This document shows, one piece after another, positions 47,916 through 59,095 of a DNA stretch of 64,000 nucleotides. Every line of letters starts with the position of its first letter. The stretch's first letter is position 1. The notes under the pieces are model-generated. The model was not told where the DNA came from, made no database searches, and saw only the letters and a program-made list of their open reading frames with translations. The translations under genes and the position numbers were made by a program. Source of the stretch: Allomyces macrogynus ATCC 38327 (taxonomy: Eukaryota > Blastocladiomycota > Blastocladiomycetes > Blastocladiales > Blastocladiaceae); assembly GCA_000151295.1 (NCBI GenBank), contig GG745340.1, positions 235,140 to 299,139 of the forward strand, read 5' to 3'.

Positions 47916-50620
47916 ATGCCGCCCAAATCGGCTAACAAGAAGAAGGTCGTGGAAGAACCGCCCAAGAAGAAGCACCAAATCGTGACGGTGCAGGTGGCGG
48001 AAGAGGAGGAAGAGGAGGAAGAGGAAGAAGTGAAGAAAACGGTCGCGGTCGTCGACGAGGGATTGCCGCTCGAGTACTACCGCGAGCCCGGACCCAAGGC
48101 CACGACGCGCAAGTGCAACGATATCCTCTTCTTCGGCTTGTTTGTCCTGGTGTGGGTTGGCATGGTCGTCATGTACGTTGCCGCCGCGCGCATTTACCGC
48201 TGGTTTTGGAGCCACGACTGACGGAGGTGAACCCGATGCGCTCGATTAGTGCCATTGTCGCGTTCCAAAAGGGCGACTTCAACCGGTACGTCTCCGCTGA
48301 TTTGTCGATTGATGTGCTCATGCTGCGCGAATGCGACCTCACCACCCACCTCTCCCTCTCCCGCCGCTACCAGACTTAAGTTCGGTACCGACTCGTGGGG
48401 CAACCTGTGCGGCGCCTACAACCCACCCGTGGGTCAAGTACCCGCCTTTGACCTGTCGAACCGGACCTACTTGCACTACTTGAACGCGCACACGTCGTCC
48501 GGCAACGTGATTTCGCGCTGCGTCGCGTCGTGCCCGAAAAAGAACGACGTCGTGTGTTTCTACAACACGACGCTCGCGTCAACCTCCGCGGGTGTCGCCG
48601 CGCAGATTGCACAGGGCAAGTGCTTCCCGGTGCTCTTCAATACGACCGACAGTACGTTTATGTCGTCCTTCTTCCGCGGATGAGGGTCGCGCGCGCATGA
48701 CTGACGCACGCGGGGGTGTCAGTGCTGTATCGGTGCATTCCGCTCGAGGCCGTGCAGACGCTCGTGCAGGTGCAGTACCCGACGACGCAGCCCAACACGA
48801 CCATGGTCAAAATTGCCAACTTTGTGTTGAGCGACCTGAACGGGCGCACGATCGCGGCCAAGATGACGCAGTCGCTCGCCTACTCGTGGCCGATTGTGCT
48901 CGGGTACGGTCCACTGTTCCGCGCTCACCACCCGTTTGAAATGAAGCCGTTGACTAACGGCGATGGCGATTGCGGACGGTGTAGAATGGCATTCACGGCG
49001 CTCGGCTTGTCGTTTGCGTGGCTCGTCGGGATCATGTTCCTCGCCGGCGGGTGCGTCTGGCTCACTGTCGCCATGGCCAACATGTGTCTCGCCGGGATTG
49101 TCGCGATGCTCTGGTACAACTGGGCCATGATCGAGACCAACGGCAAGATGGTTCTCGTGGGCTGGTCAACGATCGACTCGCTCATGATGAACTGGCAGAC
49201 GCTCTTGACGCTGTGTACGTCGCCCTTTCTGAAACTAGCTGCCAAAGCTGTTCACGGTGATGCTGAAACGAACCATCGTCCACCTGCAGCGATCATCGCA
49301 TCGGTCGTGTTCTTGCTTCTGTTCGTTGTCACGGTTGCCGCGCGGAAGCGCATCCAGCTCGCGGTCATCATCATCCAGGAGACGGCCAAGTACGTCGTGA
49401 CCCTCTCCACCTACTTCCCACCCCCTGCTTCGTCCACTCACCACATGCCATTCTCTCCCCACCCCAGAGCCATCAAGTCAATGCCGCTCATCGTTATCTT
49501 CCCCGTTGCCAAGTACTTCCTGATCGCGGGCCTGTTCGCGTTCTTTGCCGTGGTCTATGCACTGCTAGCCACGTCCGGGACCGTGATTGCGCAAACATTT
49601 TCCACGTCGATCTCGCTGTCAATCGCCAACCAGGACTGGACCAAGCTGCTCACGCCCGACACGGTCCTGCCGTTCCTGCAAATCTACATTGTCTTTGGAT
49701 TCTTCTGGACGTGGAACTTCTTCCTCGGCGTCTGGCAGACTACGATTGCCGGTGCGATTGCTGGATGGTACTGGACGCGCGACAAGGTACGATGGTTCTT
49801 GCTCGCGTCGCGTGCTGCGTGGCTCGGCTCCGACTAACCCTTCTCTACAATTTCCCATCGCCCGTCCATAGTCGGTTACGCCCAAGAGCCCGCTCCTCAA
49901 GGCGTTCGGCCGGTGCTTCCGGTACCACCTCGGCTCTATCGCGCTCGGGTCGATGCTGATCGCGCTGGTGCAAGTGATCCGGTGGATTCTCGTCGAGTTG
50001 CAGCGCCGGTTGCGCGCGGCGCACGCGAGCCAGACGGCACAGTACATTCTGGCGTGCACGCAGTGCTGCTGCATGATTATCGAGAAGTTCATGGCCTTCC
50101 TCAACAAGAACGCGTACATCGAGATTGCCGTCTATGGGTACTCGTTCTGCGACGCGGCGAAGATGGCGTTCCAGCTGCTCGTGCGCAACGCGTTCCGCGT
50201 CGTCGTGATTGATCGCGTCTCCGGGTTCCTGTTCCTGCTCGGCAAGCTGATTATTGTCTCGGGCACGTGCATGATCGCGCTCGCGCTGCTGCAGACGTTT
50301 GAGGCCGGGATCGCCGACTACTATGCGATTCCGCTGATTGTACGTTCGCGTTGGTCTCAACGTGGGGGATACCACGTCGGCTCAAACGTTGGAACTGACC
50401 TTTCGCCCTTTTGTCGTCCTAGTTCATCTTCGTCATCTCGTGGGTCGTCGCGTCCTTCTTCATGTCAGTCATGGACATGGCCGTCGACACGATCTTCCTA
50501 TGCTTCTGCGAGGACTGTGAGCGCAACGACGGGTCCGAAGAGCGGCCGTACTACATGACAGACACGCTGCGCGAGTTCACCGACCAGCACAAGGGTGAGA
50601 AGCCGGATATCGCGACATAG
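47916..50620 (+). CDS. choline transporter-like (CTL/PNS1) membrane protein
   Basis: Predicted 688 residues in nine exons: 47916-48172, 48250-48285, 48374-48651, 48723-48903, 48985-49214, 49290-49389, 49468-49786, 49872-50339 and 50423-50620; all phases agree. The N-terminus is Lys-rich then an acidic run (ten or more Glu), cytosolic. TM1 (NDILFFGLFVLVWVGMVV) leads to the CTL hallmark KGDFNRLKFGTDSWGNLCG. A Cys-rich extracellular loop follows (VISRCVASCPKKNDVVCFYN), as in animal CTLs. Later helices include WLVGIMFLAGGCVWLT, IVIFPVAKYFLIAGLF and YIVFGFFWTWNFFLGV. The C-terminal hallmark is EKFMAFLNKNAYIEIAVYGY, VVIDRVSGFLFLLGKL and IFLCFCEDCERNDGSEERPY. CTL proteins move choline or ethanolamine across plasma or organelle membranes; the substrate here is inferred. 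Confidence 0.92.
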
Positions 50621-51038
50621 GGTCGGACTGACACGGGAAAGGAGCGGTTTTGCGGGGTAGACTTGGCTGGCACCAAATTACTTGATTCATTGCACTTTGA
50701 AATACAGACCACACTTGCTCGCTATTCGGTGTGTCCTGGTTGGAAAGGAGGAGACCGCACAAATCGGAGTTCGCTGGTAAGGAACGCTTGGCGCAACGTA
50801 GTGAACAGTCTCCATCCACATCCTCACGAACAACGTCCGGTCCATGATTTCCGCATGTAACACCTCGAGCGTGCCGTTCTTCAGCAGCATCGCCACACTG
50901 TATTAGTTCTTGGTTAATGCTCGCTGAATGTCACCATCAGCAGAGACTTTAAGAGCGCGCTTTGGTGGCGGTGATGAGCGTGCCCGTCACAGAGCATGTT
51001 TCGAAGTTGCAGGAATACATTATGATAATTGAGAGCCT
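50621..51038. other. AT-richer pocket, possible gene fragment
   Basis: A minus-strand open frame at 50896-50687 (VAMLLKNGTLEVLHAEIMDR) looks protein-like, perhaps part of an ankyrin- or F-box-type gene, but it is too short to assign. Otherwise this is the CTL 3' flank. Confidence 0.35.
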
Positions 51039-52249
51039 GTGACGCACACACTGCCGTCATGTCCAACAGCAACACCAAGCCAATCTGTCGTCATTCCTTT
51101 GCATGCCCACCAGAACAAACCAATACTTGATCTGGGGTCCAACACCCTACAGGTAGACACTAGAAGTCGTTTCTTCAACCTTAGCGCCTTTGTTCGCGCA
51201 TCAATTGTCCGGCGACATGACAGCAACAATCGCCCCCGTACAGTGGCACTCTCTTGGATGTCGGGGTGTTTTTGGCACTTTCTGACAAGACGCCGAACGT
51301 TTGATGTGGCGGGCACCCTGTCGTACCGGCCCTTCCCGTCCCCTCCATCTTCCAAGCTGGAGAAGCACCCGTTCTCGTTCCAGATTGTGGAAAATAAGGG
51401 CTCATTTGGCACGACGGCCTCGGTCACCATCGACATTGACATGCCCGCCTCGGACTGCGTCAAAGACTTGGCTTGGTGTTGGATGTGACACTGTCAGAGG
51501 TGCTGTGCCAAAGGAGCGCCCAGTAGACGCGCTGATTGTGCCTCCCTCCTTGAGCTTTTTGCGGTGCCTGTACGACCCGGATGTTTGCGACTGCTCGTTT
51601 TTGGTCGACGGTGCAGCAGTCCCAATCTATGCATCGCGTGTGCTGCTGATGCGCGCTGCGCCCTTCTTTCGCACAGTGTTATCGAGTCCATGGGCCGAGG
51701 CTGAGGCGGGACGCACTGCGCTTCTTTCGTTTACAGCGTGGCAAGCTCCTGCCGCCGCGGTTGCGTTCTTGCACATTCACTCGGGTTGGACGCCCAATTT
51801 GCCCGTGCCCGAAGATACACCAGCGGACCTGGTGGCCGAATTTGCGAGCAAACCAAGGAAGCTCACGTTTCCGACGTGACGACACCTGCTCGAACTGGCC
51901 CAGTATCTCGGGCTCAAGGAAATTGCGCTCGCCGTCAACCGCAAGCTGATTGCGTTGCTCGAGGAGCAGTCGCGCGAACTGGCGGCGATGCCGAACACGC
52001 ACCCAAACGATGAACCGCGGTCAAAAGAAGCGCACTTGGCTCTGCGCGGAGGCGCTGTCGAAGCCAAATCTGGCGTTACCTGCCGATTCGTTTTCGATGC
52101 AGTCCGCTCCGGATTTATCTGCCGTGACGGAAGACGACGTGGCCGTAGAGACGTCTCAAGCGTTACTGGATGTATCGCTCATCGCTGTCGTGTTGGCGGA
52201 TTCACAAGCTGCAGACGCTGTGGCCCCCCGCGACGTTGCTGGAGAATGA
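51039..52249 (+). pseudogene. decayed BTB/POZ-domain gene
   Basis: Three plus-strand frames join to give one protein. 51039-51488 contains HPFSFQIVENKGSFGTTASV then TIDIDMP (MATH-like). About 51500-51876 contains the BTB core: DVCDCSFLVDGAAVPIYASR, VLLMRAAPFFRTVLSS and FLHIHSG. After an in-frame TGA at 51877-51879 the same frame continues LLELAQYLGLKEIALAVNRK and LIALLEEQSREL. A further shift then reads LSAVTEDDVAVETSQALLDV. So there are at least two frame changes and one stop. No intron with matching phase removes them. The domain order (MATH-like, then BTB with its helical extension) matches MATH-BTB substrate adaptors of Cullin-3 ligases. Like the F-box/LRR remnant it lies in AT-richer DNA. 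Sequencing error is possible but less likely given three lesions. Confidence 0.6.
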
Positions 52250-53030
52250 CAGCAACGCATTGACGACAACAGTGATCCCCGCTGGTGCTGTTGCTGATGC
52301 ACTTAAGACCTGATTGAGCAAGAGATGTCCATGGTAGCTCCGGATGTCAGAACGCCGTTGTTCAGATTGTGTGATGATAATAAATGGTTGATGCGTATTC
52401 CCGTGCTTCATCGCGTGACAGGACAATGTATTTCTGGCCACATCTTTGGAGTTGGAGAGCTGAGACGCCAGCTGCACAAGCAAAACGCATTCAGCGCGGA
52501 TTCCAGTGGGCTTGACTTTTACACGATCTGCCCTTCACAGCACATCCATGGAAATCAATTGAATATTTCATTTATGTCATTTTTGCAGATGTTTCTGTCG
52601 CTAGTGCCCCTGGTGCAAGTGCAAATGGGACCGAGTTTCGGCCAGGTCAGGCATGAGGCTGATTCATGAAACCTTTCACACTCGAGTCGTGACTGGATGT
52701 GTGCTGTACTCGCGTCTGCAAATATTAGCCAACAATCACTCGGAGTTGGAAACTGAATCGCTTTTCGCTTGCTGCAATCCCACTGCCAACGCCGATTCCG
52801 CCTGCCAGCACCGATTTCGCTTGCCAGCGTCACATCATCTCACGACATGAAACGCGTGAACATTTTCCTGCCACCCTTTCGCGTTCCACCCCCGTCCGCA
52901 TCATCCAAATGAAGATGACCATGGTTTGAAATATGTCGTCCGACCCATCAAAAGTCATTTCACCATTCTGGTCCCACTACCCCTCCAACCACCAAGCCCC
53001 AGTACTCCGCCCCGTCCCCCATCTCTACTT
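52250..53030. other. intergenic, no convincing gene
   Basis: This AT-richer sequence runs to the 3' end of the RhoGAP gene. A 114-codon plus frame (52325-52669) has no domain and may be a further scrap of the decayed BTB locus. Confidence 0.45.
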
Positions 53031-54850
53031 TCACGCCTCGTCCGGCTCAAAGATGATCCGGCAGTTGGACAGCACCACCTCAACGACGCGGCACTGCAAG
53101 TGCATTTCGTTGGCCGTCTCGTGCGTCTGCGCCACGGCCACGGCCCCGCCGTGCATGAGCGTCGGCCCAAACACGATGCTCAAGTTATGCACGTGCATTT
53201 GGTTGCGCGCGGCGCGCAGCGCGACGCGGTCGAGGTGCTGAATGACGGCGCGCAGCGTGCAGTAGTTGGGTTCCGGTAAACCGTTGATCAGGTCATGCAG
53301 CGTCAAGAGCTGTACGCGCGCGTCCGGCAGTCGTGCGGCTTGCAGGAGTTGCCGCGCGAGCGACCGCGGAAGGACCGAGTCGGGCAACGAGCGCAGGAAG
53401 AGCTTGATGGCCGAGGCCAGCGTGTGGATGTCGCTCGCGTAATCGTCGGGGTTCCAGGAAACGTTGGCAAGGTCTAAGCAAGCAGCGGCCGGGATGAGGT
53501 TGCGCGATTGCCGGTGGAGAAGGGAAATGAAGTGAGAAACGAACCGCCGATCGCACTGTGCACGCAGCCGCTGCACCGGCAATGCTGCTCCCGGATACGC
53601 GGTAGAGACCCTGCACGTCGAGCCCAACCTCCTCGATCACCTTCATGGCCTGCGTGAGGAACACGGGCACGTCCGTGTTATCGCGCTCGCCCAATTCCTG
53701 CAGCGACACGCCAAACACGGGTCGCGCGGGCGGGCCCACGAGCGACAGCGACGACAATGCCGGCGCGAGCCCGCGGTCGGCCGACGCGGCATTGGCGGCA
53801 TCCGCAGCCTTGGCCGCCGCCGCCGCATTCGCCGCGGCCGTAATCACGTCCTGCAAGTCGGCGGCGTGGTCCATTTGCTCAAACACCTTGCGGATGCCCG
53901 GCGGCGGCGGGACGGCGCTCGTGGACCCATCGGGCATTGGCGGCGCGACGGGACACAGCGCCTGCGCGTCGGCCGACAGCGTCTGCTCGTAGTGGAACGC
54001 GTACTTGGCGAGATGGAACTGCAGCGCGACGTCGCACTCGTCGTTCACTTCCTTGAGTCCATGCACAAGACTCGGCAACTGCGACCGCTGGAACTCGTTG
54101 CGCAGCGCGAGTGTCGCGGCCAGCTGCGTCTGGTAGGCGTCATTGGCCCGCGCCGCACGGTGCCGCGCCGCCTCCTCCTCCTTTTCAGGCGGTTTCGCAA
54201 ACAGGGCCGACAGTCCCGTCGGGCCCGTGGGCGGGGACGCGGCGCCGCGCGGCAAGTCGGTGCGCAACGCCTGCCGGGACTTGTCCCACGCGTCCGACGT
54301 GGCCTCTTGCTTCGCCTTGGCCTTGTCGAGCGCCGACTCGGAGTCACGCAACGCGCGCTCGTACCGCTCGCTCGCGTCCTTGAGCTGCTTGCGCGACCGG
54401 TCCGTGTCCTTGTGCACGGTCGTGAGTTCCTCGCAAACCTGCGTGATGTGCGTCGCGAATTGCAGCCGGTTCGTCGCAATTGTTTCGTGGATCGCGACCA
54501 TTTGCTTGACGCACGCGGCGTACATGCTTTTGGGTTCCAAGCGATGTCCAATTCGTCAGTCTGCGGTTCAGGTGGCCATTGAACTCAACAGAGGACCTGT
54601 CGTACCCGCCCTTGCCATCCCCGCGATCGGTCGCCTCGGTCATGGCCCCCGCGAGCTTCATCATACTGCGGCCGTACTCTTCCTCGATTGCGGCGCGCTT
54701 TTTCAAAAACACCATCACGTCCTTGGCCGAGACCAAGTTCTGCTTGACGCGGTCAAGCAGCACGTTCAGCCCGCCCTCAAACTCGAGCAACTGACGGACC
54801 ACGCGCTCCGTCTCGTCCTCGTCGTGCCCCATCGGCGCGGCCATACCACC

Positions 54851-54886
<36 letters not shown>

Positions 54887-55243
54887 GTGCCGGCGCATCG
54901 CCGTGCCCGTTGCGGGCGGTGCCGACGGCACCACACGGGCCGGCGCGTGGTCACTCTCGTCCTCGGCGGGCGCCGTCGCGGGCAGGTCGTCGTCGTCATC
55001 GTCAGTCGCGTGCGGATCGTGCTCGAATGATCCGGGCCGTTGCGCGCCGGGGATCCCGAGCGACGTGATGGTCGTCGAGTCGGCATTGGCGAGTTGGAGA
55101 GCGGCAGCGTCGGTCGCCATCCCGGCAAAAGTCGCGGTTTTCACAGGCGATGCGCGCGCGGGGGACTTGAGCGCGGAGCGTAGCGGTGGGGTCGATGCGC
55201 GTGCCGACGCCGAGGACGCGGCGACCACAGGCGACCGGTTCAT
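53031..55243 (-). CDS. F-BAR / RhoGAP protein (Rgd1-like)
   Basis: Predicted 688 residues. Exons on the minus strand: 55243-54606, 54526-53541 and 53473-53031. The N-terminal 140 residues are low complexity with poly-Asp and poly-Ala. The F-BAR region (about 150-430) begins VRQLLEFEGGLNVLLDRVKQ, has VFLKKRAAIEEEYGRSMMKL and continues as a long coiled coil (TVHKDTDRSRKQLKDASERY). The RhoGAP domain (about 480-680) has FGVSLQEL, the catalytic-loop Arg in GLYRVSGSS, IHTLASAIKLFLRSLPDSVL, LINGLPEPNYCTLRAVIQHL and NQMHVHNLSIVFGPTLM. It should turn off a Rho-family GTPase at curved membranes, as Rgd1 does for Rho3/Rho4. The last intron (53540-53474) is uncertain: in another frame the DNA there encodes VQRLRAQCDRR, which fits a RhoGAP helix better, so an indel may be present. 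Confidence 0.85.
54853..54887. repeat. (CCG)n tract coding poly-Ala
   Basis: About 11 GCC/CCG units. On the minus strand they give about 11 Ala in the low-complexity N-terminus of the RhoGAP protein. Confidence 0.88.
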
Positions 55244-55983
55244 GGTGGGGAGTGGCGGACTGGTAGCGGAACAGGAACGACAGCGTGATCGTGGAGCAGG
55301 TGCGGCGCAATGCGGGAAGTCGTGAGGTGACTGGCAGGATGGCGGGACGAGAGGCCGGCTGTCGTGGTGAAGACTGGCTGGCACGCCTGACAGAGGAACA
55401 GCGCCGAGAAGCGGCCCGTGCAGCACAAGCAGCGACGCGCGACCGGCCAAAGCCAAAGTGAGAGCGGGAGACACGGGGCAATGATCTGCGAGACAAAGGC
55501 CCTTCTCCTGTGATTCGCACGTGGGCAGACATCGTCATGAAAAGCGGGCCACTTTTGGCGAGTTTGTGCGAGTGTTGGTAGTGGTTTTGGCCAGCTTGAG
55601 CCAGAGCCGGGGCTTTGGCTCTCGTTGATTCCTCGTGGGCACTGGCCAAACGGGGCCAAACGCGCTCTCACGACCGATCAGCAACGACGATTTCCCAATA
55701 TTTTGACGACCGACGGACGGCATGCCGGCGCAACGGCCCGCGACCCAACCAGCCGACGGCCAGAGTGCACACGAGCAGCGCGTTACGAAAGTATAGCCAT
55801 TAATGTTTACGTATGGTGAAAAGAAAAAGGCGATGGGGGAGGGGAAGATAAAGACGACAACTGGGGACTTGCTCCCCCTACCGACCGACCAAACCAAACG
55901 GCGAGCTCGAACCAGCGGCGCGCGTCGAGACGAGGCACCGAATCGAGACCCGCGTCACTGCAGCGTTGCGCGCGTGGGCTCGC
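55244..55983. other. intergenic: RhoGAP promoter / COX4 3' flank
   Basis: This is 740 bp between two minus-strand genes. Open frames extend upstream of the RhoGAP start (to 55474 in frame), probably 5' leader. A/T-rich words near 55700 and 55800-55850 may mark the COX4 transcript end. No gene seen. Confidence 0.5.
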
Positions 55984-56816
55984 TTACAGGTGGTCGACCT
56001 TCTTGAGCTGGTAGCAGCACCCGCACTCCGGGCACCGGTTGACGCTCTTCTCCTCGGCGACGCGAATCCAAATGTTCTCGTGCGACTCGGCCGGGTAGCC
56101 CGAGCAGCCAACGTAGCGCACGTCGTCGACCGACTTGACGACAATCGGGTTCGCAACGGTGCCGAGGTGCGTCATCTCCAGGGGCTTCATGTCGAACGCG
56201 TCGCGGCCCTCGAGCTCCGACAGGTACTCGTGGCGCTCCAGACCAGTCGCCTGGTCGAGCTCGGTGGGGACGGTACCGGGCTTGGCACCGGGGCCGACAA
56301 AGGGCTCCGACGGGCCGTGGCCGCCTGCGTAGTGGGTGGCAAGGGCGCGGATGGGGGGGGGGGGGGGTATGGTGCGGTGGGAGTACGGGTTCGTGAGGGG
56401 AGCGGGGAGAAGGGTGGAGGGGCACGACAGGGAAACGAGCGGGTCGGGGCGAAGCGTTGCAGGTCATGAACGTATTCATAGACAGAGCGGGATCAAGCAG
56501 GGCCATGGTTAGCCGTGATTTTGGTACGAAATGGGCGGTCGAGAAGTCACGCCGGGCTCTGGAGCACCGTGATCTCACAAAAGAGCCAGCGCCAACGCTC
56601 GAAACCAAGCGCACGAGCATCGGGCCAAGCTCCACGTCAGGATTCACTTGTGCTCCATCGTCCAGAGACCTGGGTGTCGCGAGGCCCAGCGTGAAGTCGT
56701 CGGTTCGTTGTCGGCAGGTGCGTACCGAGGCGAACAGCGGCGACCGAGAAGGCGCGGGCGGCCGAGGCGCGGGCGAAGGCGGGCGCCGCGGTGCGGGTCA
56801 GGCGAGCAACGAACAT
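55984..56816 (-). CDS. COX4: cytochrome c oxidase subunit 4 (COX5B family)
   Basis: Predicted 143 residues. Exons on the minus strand: 56816-56726 (presequence) and 56324-55984, joined in phase 1 across a 401-bp intron. This is the nuclear-encoded zinc-binding subunit of complex IV (yeast Cox4, animal COX5B). The presequence is Arg/Ala-rich (MFVARLTRTAAPAFARASAA). The mature part follows yeast Cox4 closely: GPSEPFVGPGAKPGTVPTEL, DQATGLERHEYLSELEGRDA, FDMKPLEMTHLGT, VDDVRYVGCSGYPAESH and NRCPECGCCYQL. Zinc ligands are the Cys of YVGC and the Cys of RCPECG. The length is normal for the family. The exon-2 start is fixed by the conserved GxGPxxxxGPGAK start of the mature protein. Confidence 0.93.
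56353..56367. repeat. G15 homopolymer in the COX4 intron
   Basis: Fifteen G in a row on the plus strand (C15 in the COX4 transcript), about 29 nt before the intron 3' end, where a pyrimidine tract is expected. Such runs are often mis-sequenced. Confidence 0.9.
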
Positions 56817-57306
56817 GGTCGGCGTGCGGGTCGGTGGTGGTGGTGGAAGCAGCGACAGCAACGAGGAGCGAAGCAGCAGCGGCCCTGTGTTGACGACGAT
56901 GATGGCGTTCTTCGTGTGGTGGTGGTGAACACGGCCCGACCTCGCCCGGGAGCAAGGTTTTCCGGGTGGAAGTGAACGCACGTGGGGAGGAAATGTGTGG
57001 CAGGTCGCGATTGTCACACCATGTTGTGAGTGCGAGACCTGCACGTGCAAACCACGGGAACGAAAGGCGCACGGCCAAGAGTGTCTCGCGCTTCCACCTC
57101 GACCATGTCGCGCACGACCAGCTTCGGCATGGCACACGCACCCCACCCCGCCTCAGCACGCGCTGGATTTACGACACAAGCAACCAAGCCTCTTTTGAGC
57201 GCGACCAGTAGGCGAGATGATGCGCCCACATTACTCCGCGACCACCGGCGTTGCTGTCGACCACCATGGTCCGACCAACCCTTCTCCAGCACGCACCCTC
57301 TTTCCG
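56817..57306. other. divergent promoter region, COX4 (-) / Hsp70-like (+)
   Basis: This is 490 bp between divergent starts. An in-frame upstream ATG at 57217 could extend the plus-strand gene. No other feature seen. Confidence 0.5.
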
Positions 57307-59095
57307 ATGAGGACCCGGTTGGGTGGACAACATTCAGCCCGTACCATCCAATCCAACACCAAGCAGATCGCCCGAGTAACGTGCGCCGTCATCGCAGCCG
57401 CGTGCCTGCTTGCGATCACCAGCGTGGCCGCACACAGCGACCACCACCATGGCCACGATCATGCCGGTTCGTCAAGCGACATGTCAAAAATTGCCGACGA
57501 GCCGCATGCACCCATCAAGCTGTGGGATGTGGCCAAGCGCGGCCATCTCGTCTGTAAGTCTTCCCTTCCTAATCGGCCATTACCATCCCCTCACCAGCCA
57601 TATCCCCCTCTTCCTAGCGCTCGACATGGACAACACCGAGACCAAGATTGGCTACTTCAACGCGACCATCCAAGCCATCAAGTACATTTCTTTCCCCACC
57701 TGCCTCATCGAGGACCACGCCGCTGCAACCCCATCCTTCCGCATCTGCACCCCTGCCGAGCACACGGCTGCGCTCCTTTCCGCCCTGCCCGCGACCAACG
57801 ATACCCACCTGCGCATCCACGACACGCCGACGACCCGCACCTGGACCTACCTCGTGCGCGCATGGGACACGGCGCCCACATCCGTCACCCAATTCCAAGC
57901 CCCAATCCCGCGGACCGCTCTCCAAGCTGCCGGTATCGCTGACGTGCGCGGGTACTGGCACCTGCACCACAAGCCCACCGACCTGCGCCGTATCACGACC
58001 GCATCCACGTCGCAAATTCTCGCCATCTACCTCGCGCGCATCATCAACGCCGTCGACGCCGTTCTCGCCCCCAGCCCAGGCTCGCCGCGCGTGCGCAGCG
58101 TCGTGGCCGTGGTCCCGCACACCTACGCAGCGTCCGGGATCGAGGCCGGACTCCAGCAGATCCTACACGTCCTGCCGGGCCAAGTCGACTTGTTCCGCGC
58201 CGTCTACCGCGAGTTTGGTGCGGTGCACGCGCACGCGCTCGACCAGACAGCAGAGTGTCTGCGCACACCGCTGACAGTCCTGTACGCCGGCTACACGAGC
58301 ACGTGTTTCACGGCCAACACGATGATCGCGCCCGTCGGCGACTTTGTCAAGGAAGTGCCCGGCGCGGCGTTCGGGCCTGTCTGCGATGCGGGTGACCATA
58401 CACCAGTTCATGCTAAAAACGGCGAGTCCACGGCTGACCGTGTCGCGCGCGCGTGGGTCGCGCACCTCGAATCCGATCCGGCGTCCACGCTCGCGCACGT
58501 TTCAGACATCATTCTCTCCGGCACCTGGCCATCGGCTCTCGCCGACCGCATCACCGCCGCCGCGGCGCTCTCCACCGACCGCGACTCCACCCCGCATGCG
58601 CTCCCACGACGTGTACATGTCGGCGGCGCTCACCGCGCTGCAGCCGCGGTGCTCCTGCAACAGCACAGCACGTGCACTTGCGGGACGCGGCACCCGTTCC
58701 GGATCCGGTGCGATCTCGTCGCGCACGACCGCGCTGCCGGTGGGCCTCGGGTAGTCGCCGGGACGCTCGATCCGGGCGCACCCGCACGTCAACCAGTCGC
58801 GAACGGGTGGGCGTACGCGACTGCACGACGCGGCGAGGTGGTGTTACTGGGTCGCGCGAGCGAGGTGCACTTGCATGAGCGCGGGTACGATGTGGACGGC
58901 GTATGCGTCCCGCGGGTGGATCCGCGGAACTTGGCGGCGCGGCCGGTGGGGGTGCCGCGGGGACGGTTTGTCAAGCGCGCAATCCCGCGCGGATGGGTGG
59001 TCAAGGGGTGTCGAGATCCGAGGGCCGTGCGCAAGTTGCATTCGGGTGACGACGTTGTGCTCGATTACTATGTGCAGGACAAGAAGTGGTTTTGA
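57307..59095 (+). CDS. secreted or lumenal Hsp70/actin-fold-like orphan
   Basis: Predicted 574 residues in two exons: 57307-57553 and 57618-59095; the donor gtaagt is one of few classical ones here. A hydrophobic signal segment (VTCAVIAAACLLAITSVAAH) is followed by a His-rich stretch (HSDHHHGHDHAG). The body starts SLDMDNTETKIGYFNATIQA, like the first strand pair of an Hsp70/actin ATPase. It has VRSVVAVVPHTYAASGIEAG then VDLFRAVYREFGAVHAHALD, which fits the VxVVP ... I..AxAAAxAH region, and then TVLYAGYTSTCFTANT where Hsp70 has its glycine-rich phosphate loop. Those glycines are missing, so ATP hydrolysis is doubtful. It resembles ER Hsp110/Grp170-type proteins only loosely. The C-terminal half is Arg/Ala-rich and ends DDVVLDYYVQDKKWF. 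ATG 57307 places the signal nearest the start; 57217 is an alternative. Confidence 0.55.
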
